Source: Rhodobacteraceae bacterium HLUCCA12 (lineage in GTDB: Bacteria > Pseudomonadota > Alphaproteobacteria > Rhodobacterales > Rhodobacteraceae). From it: DNA of 35,371 nucleotides. Location: the NCBI GenBank assembly GCA_001314715.1, contig LJSV01000026.1, positions 1 to 35,371 on the forward strand, written 5' to 3'. How positions within the stretch are numbered: the stretch's first letter is position 1; every line of letters starts with the position of its first letter. A program made the translations under genes and the position numbers. The notes beneath the pieces are model-generated. The model saw only the letters and a list, made by a program, of their open reading frames with translations, was not told the origin of the DNA and ran no database searches. Shown piece by piece: positions 7,771 to 14,932 of the stretch.

Positions 7771-8616
7771 TTACCATGCCGCCCCGGGATAGGCCCGTTG
7801 CAGCCATTGCATCGTGCTCAGAAGATGGCCCAGATCCTCGGTATGGCGGCCTTGGCGGCCGCCGGTCTGGGCGAAATCGTCCTGGGGGGCGTGCAGCGTG
7901 GCCTCGTCCAGCACGGCGCGCACCGTGGCCTCCCAGTCCGGGCGCAGGGCTTCGGGCCGGGGCATCAGCCCGGCCTCGGCCAGCCGCGCATCGATCTCGT
8001 CGCCGATGAAGGCCTCGCCGGTATAGGGCCACAGCCGCTCCAGCGCGTCCTGCATGCGCGCATGGCTTTCCTCGGTCCCGTTGCCCAGCCGGATCACCAG
8101 ATCGGCCGAACGCTCCAGATGATAGGCGACCTCCTTGCCGGCCTTGGCGGCGATCTCGGCGATACGGGGATCGGTGCTCTCTTCCAGCGCCTTCAGCACC
8201 GGCTGGTGCCAGGCGTCGAACAGGAACTGGCGCATCAGCGTATGCCCGAAATCGCGGTTGGGGCGTTCGACCAGCAGCAGGTTGCGAAAATCCCAGGCAT
8301 CGCGCAAAAAGGCCAGGTCATCGGCGCTGCGCCTGCGCCCCTGGACCGTGCCGGCCAGCCCCAGCCACAATTGCGTCTGGCCGATCAGGTCCAGTGCGAC
8401 ATTGGCCAGCGCGATATCCTCCTCCAGAACGGGGGCATGGCCGCACCATTCGCTGACCCGGTGGCCCAGGATCAGGGCATTGTCACCCAGCCGGAGCAAC
8501 CCCGTGAACAGATCGTGCTCCGGGGTTCCAGCGGCCAGCGGTATCGCCTCGCCCTTGCCGGCGGCCTTTGCCAGCGCGGCGGCGTCGGGGGTCATCATGT
8601 CGGGCAGGGACGGCAT
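7771..8616 (-). CDS. paaC: 1,2-phenylacetyl-CoA epoxidase subunit PaaC
   Basis: A 281-residue ferritin-like subunit that forms the structural AC core with PaaA. Family marks are 'LRLGDNALILGHRVSEWCGHAPVLEEDIALANVALDLIG' (about residues 37-75), the 'QTQLWLGLAG' helix, and 'AGKEVAYHLERSADLVIRLG' near the middle. In E. coli PaaC is not the catalytic diiron subunit. The ATG at 8616 overlaps the paaB stop as TGATG, indicating translational coupling; a GTG one codon further upstream is possible but unneeded. Confidence 0.95.
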   Translation of the reverse strand: MPSLPDMMTPDAAALAKAAGKGEAIPLAAGTPEHDLFTGLLRLGDNALILGHRVSEWCGHAPVLEEDIALANVALDLIGQTQLWLGLAGTVQGRRRSADDLAFLRDAWDFRNLLLVERPNRDFGHTLMRQFLFDAWHQPVLKALEESTDPRIAEIAAKAGKEVAYHLERSADLVIRLGNGTEESHARMQDALERLWPYTGEAFIGDEIDARLAEAGLMPRPEALRPDWEATVRAVLDEATLHAPQDDFAQTGGRQGRHTEDLGHLLSTMQWLQRAYPGAAW

Positions 8617-8900
8617 CACATATGCCCCACGTCGTCTGGAATGTCGTAAAAGGTCGGGTGCCGATAGACCTTGTCATTCGACGGCTCGAACAGCGGCCCC
8701 TTCTCGGACGGGCTCGAGGCCGAGATATCGGCCGATCGCACGACCCAGATCGAGACCCCCTCGTTGCGCCGCGTGTAGACGTCGCGCGCATGGCGGATCG
8801 CCAGTTCGGCATCGGGCGCGTGCAGGCTTCCGACATGACGATGATTGAGGCCATGCTGGCCCCGGATGAACACTTCCCAAAGCGGCCATTCACTGGACAT
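8616..8900 (-). CDS. paaB: 1,2-phenylacetyl-CoA epoxidase subunit PaaB
   Basis: A 94-residue subunit that bridges the PaaAC oxygenase heterodimers. The conserved start 'WPLWEVFIRGQHGLNHRHVG', the 'AIRHARDVYTRRNEGVSIWVV' helix-strand unit, and the 'SSPSEKGPLFEPSNDK' tail are typical. The open frame continues upstream to 8984, but that extension is the translation of a dispersed intergenic repeat (8909-8970), not protein. The ATG at 8900 with AAGGGAAC upstream gives the family length. It is separated from paaA by about 80 bases, the only large gap inside the paaA-paaZ unit. Confidence 0.96.
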   Translation of the reverse strand: MSSEWPLWEVFIRGQHGLNHRHVGSLHAPDAELAIRHARDVYTRRNEGVSIWVVRSADISASSPSEKGPLFEPSNDKVYRHPTFYDIPDDVGHM

Positions 8901-8908
8901 GCGGGTTC

Positions 8909-8970
8909 CCTTCATCTTGCCGAAAATACGCTGGGGGGTGAGCGCGCAGCGCGAGGGGGCAACGCCCCCC
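8909..8970. repeat. Dispersed Rhodobacterales-type intergenic repeat, copy 1 (inside paa operon)
   Basis: The sequence begins 'CCTTCATCTTGCCGAAAATA' and ends in the hairpin GGGGGC-AAC-GCCCCC, with a second GC-rich inverted segment (GCGCGCAGCGCG) in between. A near-identical copy with the same order of elements lies at 16905-16968, over about 62 bases. It sits between paaA and paaB, so its hairpins would be transcribed inside the operon mRNA. In the reverse frame it reads 'ALTPQRIFGKMKG', a spurious N-terminal extension of paaB. Confidence 0.85.
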
Positions 8971-8980
8971 TGACCCGGTT

Positions 8981-9985
8981 TCACTCGGCCGCGACCTTGC
9001 TGGCCGCACGCCGTGCCTGTGCCTTCGTCGCGTGGGCCGAAAGCCCGTCGCGGAACCAGCGCCCGTCGTCCCAGGCCTGCTGACGGGCTTCGATCCGGTC
9101 GCGGTTGCAGGGACCGTTGCCCTTGAGCACGGCAAAGAACTCGGACCAGTCGGGCTGGCTGAAGTCGTATCCGCCCTTGTCCTCGTTCCAGGACAGGTCG
9201 GGGTCGGGGATCGACAAGCCCAGGTATTCGGCCTGCGGCACGGTCTGGTCGACGAATTTCTGCCGCAACTCGTCGTTGGTATTGATCTTGATCTTCCAGG
9301 CCATCGACTGCGCGGAATGGACCGAGTCCTTGTCCGACGGGCCGAACATCATCAGCGAGGGATACCAGAACCGGTCCAGCGCGTCCTGCGCCATGCGTTT
9401 TTGTTCGGGCGTGCCCTGCGCCATCTTCATCATGATGTCGTAGCCCTGGCGCTGGTGAAACGACTCTTCCTTGCAGATGCGGATCATGGCGCGCGAATAG
9501 GGGCCATAACTGGTGCGCTGCAACGGCACCTGGTTCATGATCGCGGCACCATCGACCAGCCAGCCGACCGCGCCGATATCGGCCCAGGTCAGCGTTGGAT
9601 AGTTGAAGATCGAGGAATACTTCATCTTGCCCGACAGCAGCGCCTCGGTCAGTTCATCGCGGCTGACGCCCAGCGTCTCGGCGGCGCAGTAAAGATACAG
9701 GCCATGCCCGGCCTCGTCCTGCACCTTGGCCAGCAGGATCGCCTTGCGCTCCAGCGTGGGGGCGCGGGTGATCCAGTTGCCTTCGGGCAGTTGTCCGACG
9801 ATCTCGGAATGCGCGTGCTGGCCGATCTGACGGATCAGCGTCTGGCGATAGGCATCGGGCATCCATTCCTTGGGCTCGATCTTTTCGCCAGCGTCGATGC
9901 GCGCCTGAAAGCGGCGCTCTTCGGGCGTCATCTCTGCGTCTGGCTTGATGCCCTTGCCGTCGGTCTTGACCATCTGTGCATACAT
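8981..9985 (-). CDS. paaA: 1,2-phenylacetyl-CoA epoxidase catalytic subunit PaaA
   Basis: A 334-residue ferritin-like diiron oxygenase subunit that epoxidises phenylacetyl-CoA. The metal ligands expected from the family are visible: E61, E91 and H94 in '[13 protein letters not shown]', and E174 and H177 in '[13 protein letters not shown]'. Other family marks are '[17 protein letters not shown]' and '[18 protein letters not shown]'. The open frame extends to 10105, but the ATG at 9985 has a strong GAGGAGG site and the usual start '[12 protein letters not shown]', while the extension contains the predicted promoter. It is the first gene of the paaA-paaZ unit. Confidence 0.97.
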   Translation of the reverse strand: MYAQMVKTDGKGIKPDAEMTPEERRFQARIDAGEKIEPKEWMPDAYRQTLIRQIGQHAHSEIVGQLPEGNWITRAPTLERKAILLAKVQDEAGHGLYLYCAAETLGVSRDELTEALLSGKMKYSSIFNYPTLTWADIGAVGWLVDGAAIMNQVPLQRTSYGPYSRAMIRICKEESFHQRQGYDIMMKMAQGTPEQKRMAQDALDRFWYPSLMMFGPSDKDSVHSAQSMAWKIKINTNDELRQKFVDQTVPQAEYLGLSIPDPDLSWNEDKGGYDFSQPDWSEFFAVLKGNGPCNRDRIEARQQAWDDGRWFRDGLSAHATKAQARRAASKVAAE

Positions 9986-10083
9986 GCGGATGCCTCCTCG
10001 GACCGGGTGGATTGCCGGCATCGTCTGGGCCGGAGCGACAGTATAACCGGGCAACGGCTCTCTCCCAAGCGGGCCGTTGGCAT

Positions 10084-10112
10084 GGTATACGCAGTGTGAT
10101 GTCACATTTCAA
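10084..10112 (-). promoter_or_regulatory. Predicted paaA promoter with palindromic operator in the spacer
   Basis: On the minus strand TTGAAA (10107-10112) and TATACC (10084-10089) are separated by exactly 17 bases, a good sigma-70-type promoter. The spacer contains the inverted repeat TGTGA-TG-TCACA (10095-10106). Two more TGTGA half-sites lie upstream at 10121 and 10132, 11 bases apart. Transcription would start near 10077, giving an untranslated leader of about 90 bases before paaA. A repressor bound in the spacer would block polymerase; PaaX, encoded next door, is the obvious candidate, although the motif differs from the E. coli PaaX site. Confidence 0.6.
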
Positions 10113-10190
10113 CGAATTGTTGTGAGAATTATGTGACGCATTGTGGCCTGCGCGTCCATTGCCGCGAAGGCGCGGCTTTCACTGGGTTTT

Positions 10191-11069
10191 TCACTGTCCG
10201 AGGATCTCGCCCAACAGGGCAAGGCGGGTGTCCGTTGTTGCGTTGGTTGCGGGCAATGCCCCGGCCATGTTCTCAAACGCCGATCCGACATGCGAATCGG
10301 TCCCCGGTGACAGGCGCAGGTAGGCCTCGGCGAATACCCGGCGCGCGGCGTGGCCGGGCCAGCGTGCCGGCAGCGCTGCCGCGGGCAGGCGCGGATCGCG
10401 CAGCAGCGTCTGGCGGTAGCAATGCACCAGCAACAGCCGCAGCGTCAGCGCGGTGTCGCCCCGCGGCGGTTCGGCGGCGGCGAGGTTTGCGAACCGGGCG
10501 ACGAAATCGTCATAGGCGCGCGCATGCTGCGCCAGATCCCAGGCCCCGGCGGCAAACTGGGGCAGCGCCGCCGATCCGCCCTCGGGCGTAGCGGCAAAGA
10601 CCAGCGCCCCATCGGGGACCGGGGCACGGTCGGGGCCGACGGCAAGGTTCGGTTTCAACCGCGCGAAACCGGCGCGTTCGAGCTGTGCCATGGCACCGTC
10701 ATCCAGCGCGTCCGGCAAATAGACGAAGTGCCAGCCGGGCGTGCGGTCGGGTCCGTAGATCGCGCGTGCGGCATCGTCGAATTCGGTGCGCGCTGCATCG
10801 GTCAGGCGATAGAAACTGCGCCGCCCGTCGCGCCGCCCCTCCAGGCGGCCGGCCGAGACCAGGCGCGACACCGCCGTGCGCACCAGGGTTTCACTGATCC
10901 CCACGGCGGCACAGGTGTCGATGATGTTGCCGATCCAGACCTCGCCGCCGCGCGGGGCAACCACATCGCCGTAAAGCGTGACGATGAAACCGCCCGCGCG
11001 CAGCGGCAGATCGTCCAGCACGTGCGCCAGGCTTGTCGCCGCCTCGATGCGTTCGGCCCCTTCTGTCAC
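10191..11069 (-). CDS. paaX: PaaX family transcriptional repressor
   Basis: A 292-residue regulator of phenylacetate degradation. In studied bacteria PaaX represses paa promoters and is released by phenylacetyl-CoA. The N-terminal winged helix (about residues 25-95) holds the signature 'GISETLVRTAVSRLVSAGRLE' followed by 'RRDGRRSFYRLTD'. The C-terminal PaaX domain ends with 'CYRQTLLRDPRLPAAALPARWPG'. The start is a GTG at 11069, preceded by AGGGGG at about six bases; no ATG exists near it. It lies about 205 bases upstream of paaA on the same strand, the gap holding the predicted paaA promoter. Confidence 0.93.
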   Translation of the reverse strand: MTEGAERIEAATSLAHVLDDLPLRAGGFIVTLYGDVVAPRGGEVWIGNIIDTCAAVGISETLVRTAVSRLVSAGRLEGRRDGRRSFYRLTDAARTEFDDAARAIYGPDRTPGWHFVYLPDALDDGAMAQLERAGFARLKPNLAVGPDRAPVPDGALVFAATPEGGSAALPQFAAGAWDLAQHARAYDDFVARFANLAAAEPPRGDTALTLRLLLVHCYRQTLLRDPRLPAAALPARWPGHAARRVFAEAYLRLSPGTDSHVGSAFENMAGALPATNATTDTRLALLGEILGQ

Positions 11070-11132
11070 GCCACCCCCTGCAAGCCCTTGTCAGACCGGC
11101 ATCTTGCCACAGAATGGCGCGGGGGAAACCCC

Positions 11133-11321
11133 TTAGCGGCGCGCAACCTCCAGGGCCTCGTCGATCACTTGCGGATCGCCGATATGGTTGAGAAGAACCA
11201 GGATCAGCCGCGCGTTGAGCGCGTCGCTCTCGTCCTTGCTCAGCCCCTCATGGGCAGCGATGAGGCGGGCATAGACATCGTCGGGGTCGGGCAGATTGCG
11301 GGTCGTGACCAGTTTGGCCAT
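11133..11321 (-). CDS. DUF2783 domain-containing small protein
   Basis: A 62-residue helical protein that matches the DUF2783 family as I know it from alphaproteobacteria: 'NLPDPDDVYARLIAAHEGLS' followed by 'ALNARLILVLLNHIGD' and a final 'ALEVAR'. Function is unknown; the family is habitually encoded next to a flavin monooxygenase, as here. The ATG at 11321 has a strong GGGAGG site. That site and the start region overlap the end of the monooxygenase gene, leaving two bases between stop and start, so the two are almost certainly co-translated. A small accessory subunit or regulator of the monooxygenase is a reasonable guess only. Confidence 0.88.
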   Translation of the reverse strand: MAKLVTTRNLPDPDDVYARLIAAHEGLSKDESDALNARLILVLLNHIGDPQVIDEALEVARR

Positions 11322-11323
11322 GT

Positions 11324-12964
11324 TCAGACCTCCCTTCCGATCGCACGGGCGATGGCCGCGGCGACCGCGTTTTCGTCCCATTGGGGCCAGCGGGCGGCGA
11401 CGTGCTGATCGGGGCGGATCAGATAGACGGCACTTGCGGCTTTGCCCAGATACCGTTCGCGCAACAGGGCGTTCTTGCCGATATTGAGGTGCAGCACGCG
11501 GCAATCGATCCCATGTGCTGCGAATTGCGCCGGCGCATCGGTATCCAGCGCCAGGATCTGAAAGCGCGCCCCGGTGGCATCGCCCAGCCGGTTCAGCAGA
11601 TAGCCGCCATCGACCGGCGCATCGGGGCAGGGGCTGCCGGGGCGGGTGTGCGCCGGTCCGCCGGGCAGCGCATCGGGCGTATTGAGCGGCGATCCATCAT
11701 AGGTGCAGGGCACCGACAGCCGCCCCGAGTTGACGAAGGGCCGGGCAAAATCGTGGTTTTGCGCCAGGTGCAGCACGGCATCGCGGAACACCCGGCTGAT
11801 GTCGGATTTCGGCGAGATGAAATCGGTCGAGCGGGTGGAATTGAGAATGTTCTCGTTCGCGCCGTGAATGCGCTCGGTGTCATAGCTGTCCAGCAGGCGC
11901 GGTCCGGCCTTTTCGTCCAGGATCAGCGCCAGTTTCCAGGCCAGGTTGTCGGCATCCTGCAACCCGCTGTTGGCCCCGCGCGCACCGAAGGGTGACACCT
12001 GATGCGCGGAATCGCCGGCAAAGATCACCCGGCCGTCATGGAAACGCGTCATGCGCCGGCACTGGAACGTGTAGATCGACGACCAGACCAGATCGAAGGC
12101 GACATCCTCGCCGATCATTCGCGCGACGCGCCGGCGCACATTCGCCTCTTTCAGTTCTTCCTCGCGATCGACATCCCAGCCGATCTGAAAATCGATCCGC
12201 CACACGTCATCGGGCTGCTTGTGCAAGAGCTGCGATGCCCCGGACCCCGAGGGCGGATCGAACCAGAACCAGCGTTCGGTCGGAAAGTCGGCCTTCATGC
12301 GCACATCGGCGATCAGGAAGCTGTCCTTGAAAACCGCACCTTCGAACCCCAGGCCCAGCATTCCCCGCACCGGTGAGCCCGCCCCGTCGCAGGCAACCAG
12401 CCAGTCGGCCTCGACCGTGTAGGGGCCATCGGGCGTCATCACCGTCAGCGCGACATGATCGCCCCTGTCCTCGACCGCATCCACCCGGTTGCGACCCCGG
12501 ATCTCGACCGGCAGTCCCTGCGGCTGCAAGGCGCGGATATGGTCGAGAACGGCCTTCTCGAAATAGGGCTGTTGCAGGTTGATGAAGGCGGGGTATTTGT
12601 GCCCTTCCTCGGGCAGCAGGTTGAACTCGAAGATCTTTTGGTCGCGGTGAAAGACCTTTCCCAGGTTCCAGACCACACCCTTTTGCACCACCGGGTCACC
12701 GCAGCCCAACCGATCCAGGATCTCCAGCGGGCGCTTGGCAAAGCAGATGGCGCGCGAACCCATGCCGATGCCCTCGTGATCATCCAGCACCAGAACCCGC
12801 ACGCCCTTGAGACCAAGATCCAGCGCCAGGGTCATGCCGACGGGGCCGCCGCCGACAATGACCACCAGGTGGCGGACCGGGGCGGGGCGGTCCTGATCGG
12901 GCACGCGCGCGTAAGGATACGCACGATAGGCCAGCGTGTAACGATCACTCAACGGGGCGTTCAT
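11324..12964 (-). CDS. FAD-dependent aromatic monooxygenase (class A flavoprotein hydroxylase)
   Basis: A 546-residue enzyme of the MhpA/PHBH-type flavoprotein hydroxylase family, which hydroxylates phenolic substrates with NAD(P)H and oxygen. The dinucleotide fold 'VVIVGGGPVGMTLALDL' is at residues 34-50, the 'DG' motif 'ACDGAGSPVRGMLG' in the middle, and the second FAD motif 'FAGDSAHQVSPFGARGANSG' follows. The C-terminal thioredoxin-like domain of the large members is also present. Length is close to 3-(3-hydroxyphenyl)propionate hydroxylase, but the substrate cannot be read from sequence. It is clustered with an MBL-fold gene, DUF2783 and a divergent MarR gene, a layout typical of a small inducible aromatic pathway. 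Confidence 0.88.
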   Translation of the reverse strand: MNAPLSDRYTLAYRAYPYARVPDQDRPAPVRHLVVIVGGGPVGMTLALDLGLKGVRVLVLDDHEGIGMGSRAICFAKRPLEILDRLGCGDPVVQKGVVWNLGKVFHRDQKIFEFNLLPEEGHKYPAFINLQQPYFEKAVLDHIRALQPQGLPVEIRGRNRVDAVEDRGDHVALTVMTPDGPYTVEADWLVACDGAGSPVRGMLGLGFEGAVFKDSFLIADVRMKADFPTERWFWFDPPSGSGASQLLHKQPDDVWRIDFQIGWDVDREEELKEANVRRRVARMIGEDVAFDLVWSSIYTFQCRRMTRFHDGRVIFAGDSAHQVSPFGARGANSGLQDADNLAWKLALILDEKAGPRLLDSYDTERIHGANENILNSTRSTDFISPKSDISRVFRDAVLHLAQNHDFARPFVNSGRLSVPCTYDGSPLNTPDALPGGPAHTRPGSPCPDAPVDGGYLLNRLGDATGARFQILALDTDAPAQFAAHGIDCRVLHLNIGKNALLRERYLGKAASAVYLIRPDQHVAARWPQWDENAVAAAIARAIGREV

Positions 12965-12985
12965 GGCCTGCGCCTCCCGGTTCGA

Positions 12986-13936
12986 TCATCCTTGAAGATC
13001 GGCCCACATCTGCTGGTCGCGTTCGGCCGTCCAGATGCGCGGGGTGTCGATGCCGCGCGCCTCATCCCAGGCACGGGCGACGTTGAAGGGCAGGCAATGC
13101 TCGTAGATCGCGTAATCGACGAACTTGGGGTCGCATTCGGCGCGCACCGCGTCCCAGGCGTCTTTCAGGCTGCCGCCACGACCGGCGACGCGCTTGACCG
13201 GGCGATAGGTCGAATCCAGAAAATCCCAGGTATTGCCGATCGCCCGTTCCACCATGTCGTCACCCATCAGCGCATCGCCACGCCCCGGCGCGATGGCCTT
13301 GGGTTCGAACGCGGCAATGGCTTCCAGCGTGTCGCCCCAGTCCTCGAAATGACCGTCACCGCAATAGCAGGCGGAATGATACTCGACGATATCGCCGGTA
13401 AACATCACTTCGCTGTCCGGCACCCAGACGACGGCATCGCCCGCCGTATGCGCCCGGCCCAGATGCATGATGTCCACGCGCCGGTTGCCTAGGTAAACGG
13501 TCATGCGGTCGTTGAAGGTGGTGGTCGGCCAGGTCAGGCCGGGAATTTCGTCATGCCCCTGGAACAGGCGCGGAAAACGGCCGAACTCGCTGTCCCAATC
13601 CTCCTGCCCGCGCTCGACCACCATGGCGCGCGCGGCGTCCGACATGATGATCTCCCGCGCACCATAGGCGCTGGCGCCCAGAACGCGGACCGCGTGATAA
13701 TGCGTCAGAACCAGATGGCTGATCGGCTTGTCAGTGACCGAGCGCACGCAGTCCACCACCTTGCGCGCCAGCCGCGGCGTGGCCTGCGCCTCGATCACCA
13801 TGACCGAGTCGTCGCCGATGATCACCCCGGAATTCGGATCGCCCTCGGCCGTGAAGGCATAGAGGCCGTCGCCGATCTCGGTGAAGGAAATGGCCTTTTC
13901 GTCCATGTCGTTCTGCGAGGCAAAACCCTTTGTCAT
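12986..13936 (-). CDS. MBL-fold metallo-hydrolase with reduced metal motif
   Basis: A 316-residue metallo-beta-lactamase-fold protein. The usual H-x-H-x-D-H motif appears as H79-Y-H81-A-V-R ('LTHYHAVRVLGASAY'), so both second-site ligands are replaced. H163 in 'GRAHTAGD' and D182 in 'FTGDIVEYH' are retained, so a single metal or altered chemistry is predicted. Family members hydrolyse thioesters, lactones and many other substrates; none can be named here. The open frame starts at 13990, but the ATG at 13936 has GGGAG at a proper distance and is preferred. It is the first gene of the MBL-monooxygenase-DUF2783 unit and is divergent from the MarR regulator. Confidence 0.83.
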   Translation of the reverse strand: MTKGFASQNDMDEKAISFTEIGDGLYAFTAEGDPNSGVIIGDDSVMVIEAQATPRLARKVVDCVRSVTDKPISHLVLTHYHAVRVLGASAYGAREIIMSDAARAMVVERGQEDWDSEFGRFPRLFQGHDEIPGLTWPTTTFNDRMTVYLGNRRVDIMHLGRAHTAGDAVVWVPDSEVMFTGDIVEYHSACYCGDGHFEDWGDTLEAIAAFEPKAIAPGRGDALMGDDMVERAIGNTWDFLDSTYRPVKRVAGRGGSLKDAWDAVRAECDPKFVDYAIYEHCLPFNVARAWDEARGIDTPRIWTAERDQQMWADLQG

Positions 13937-14007
13937 CGCGCTCTCCCGTTCCTGCGGCACGGATGCCGCTTTGCTGTCTTTGCGAATCATCTTTGCGCAG
14001 CGTAATA

Positions 14008-14028
14008 GTTGAAAATGTAACCATCAAC
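14008..14028. promoter_or_regulatory. Inverted repeat in the MBL/MarR divergent region
   Basis: GTTGA-11 bases-TCAAC lies 17 bases before the marR ATG and about 70 bases before the MBL start, in the only AT-rich part of the neighbourhood. MarR proteins often bind such palindromes between themselves and the genes they control. The arms are only five bases, so this is tentative. Confidence 0.4.
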
Positions 14029-14044
14029 GCAAGCAATCAAGCCT

Positions 14045-14479
14045 ATGTTTCTCAAGGGTTATCTTCCATATCGGCTGAACTTCCTGGCCGAGATGACGTC
14101 CGAACGAACGCGGCCGATCTATCGCAAGCGCCATGAACTCACCCGGCCCGAATGGCGGGTTCTGGTCAACCTGGCGGACCGATCTCCGCAGACGGCAAGC
14201 GCGCTCTGTGCCCGCGTCCCGGCCCACAAGACCAAGGTCAGCCGCGCGCTGGTGGCGCTGGAGCGGCGCGGCTGGGTGCGCCGAGAGACCGATCCGGCGG
14301 ACCGGCGCGTCAGCCATACCGGCCTGACGCCAAAGGGGCGGCGCGCCTTCAATCGCATCCGCCCGGAAATGGAGGCCGCGACCGAAGCGATGCTGGCGCC
14401 CCTGACGCAAGATGAACGCCGCAAGGTTGACGAGGGCCTCGCAATCCTGGAACGTCTTTTTGCGGACCAGCAATGCTGA
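14045..14479 (+). CDS. MarR family transcriptional regulator
   Basis: A 144-residue winged-helix protein. The DNA-binding part has 'LTRPEWRVLVNLADRSPQTASALCARVPAHKTKVSRALVALERRG' (recognition helix about residues 58-75) followed by the wing 'VRRETDPADRRVSHTGLTPKGRRAF'. The D-x-R-x3-x-x-LT wing pattern is diagnostic for MarR. Members usually repress a divergent operon and respond to phenolic ligands; here the target would be the MBL-monooxygenase-DUF2783 unit. No clear ribosome site precedes the ATG at 14045, and an internal ATG at 14093 is possible but would remove the first dimerisation helix. Confidence 0.9.
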   Translation: MFLKGYLPYRLNFLAEMTSERTRPIYRKRHELTRPEWRVLVNLADRSPQTASALCARVPAHKTKVSRALVALERRGWVRRETDPADRRVSHTGLTPKGRRAFNRIRPEMEAATEAMLAPLTQDERRKVDEGLAILERLFADQQC

Positions 14480-14537
14480 CGTTTGCCGGGCGCAAGCTCA
14501 TGGCGTCTTGCGGCGTCAATAAGAGCCAAAGGATGCC

Positions 14538-14837
14538 ATGCCCATGAACCTGAGCCCGACATCGCTGCTTTATGCACCCGTCGGCCCGCCAGAAAAGCTC
14601 CGCGCGGATCTGCGAATGTTCACCGATCCCGCGCAATACGATCAGGATGATCCGCAGGTGCAGTCGGTCGTTGACGCCTTGCGGGCAAAGCTGAACGGTC
14701 AGGCGGACGCTGCTGACGATGGAGAGATCGATGCAAAGACGCTTGGGCATATGCGCGCGCTTTGCACCGACGAGGAAGAAGTGCAGGAACTGATCCGCGA
14801 CATGCGCCGCAAGCGCCGTTTTCGCGCTGGGCGCTGA
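14538..14837 (+). CDS. Hypothetical protein, 99 residues
   Basis: A small, charged, mostly helical protein that I do not recognise. It starts at an ATG with AAAGG just upstream; a second in-frame ATG follows two codons later. The middle is acidic ('DPAQYDQDDPQV', 'DAADDGEIDAKTL') and the C-terminus strongly basic ('RDMRRKRRFRAGR'). There is no signal peptide or membrane segment and a single cysteine. Codon positions are GC-biased like the neighbours, which supports real coding. It follows the marR gene by 58 bases on the same strand and may share its transcript. Confidence 0.62.
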   Translation: MPMNLSPTSLLYAPVGPPEKLRADLRMFTDPAQYDQDDPQVQSVVDALRAKLNGQADAADDGEIDAKTLGHMRALCTDEEEVQELIRDMRRKRRFRAGR

Positions 14838-14898
14838 CTATGATCTGCCAGCCGTGGCAGGCGTGACCTTCTGAACCCGACGGCGCCGCCGCCGGGTG

Positions 14899-14923
14899 GA
14901 TCGGGGGCCGGCAGCCCCCGATC
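14899..14923. terminator. Bidirectional hairpin terminator between convergent genes
   Basis: GATCGGGGGC-CGGCA-GCCCCCGATC is a perfect 10-bp stem with a 5-base loop, placed between the hypothetical gene (ends 14837) and the aminotransferase gene (ends 14933). A second, slightly imperfect GC-rich hairpin (ACCCGACGGC ... GCCGCCGGGT) lies just before it. There is no T-run, so termination strength is uncertain, but position and symmetry suit both strands. Confidence 0.6.
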
Positions 14924-14932
14924 GGGTATCAA

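Noticed and set aside
11121-11132. GGGG-GAAA-type short hairpin after the DUF2783 stop
   Set aside because: Only a 4-bp stem and no T-run; too weak to call a terminator.
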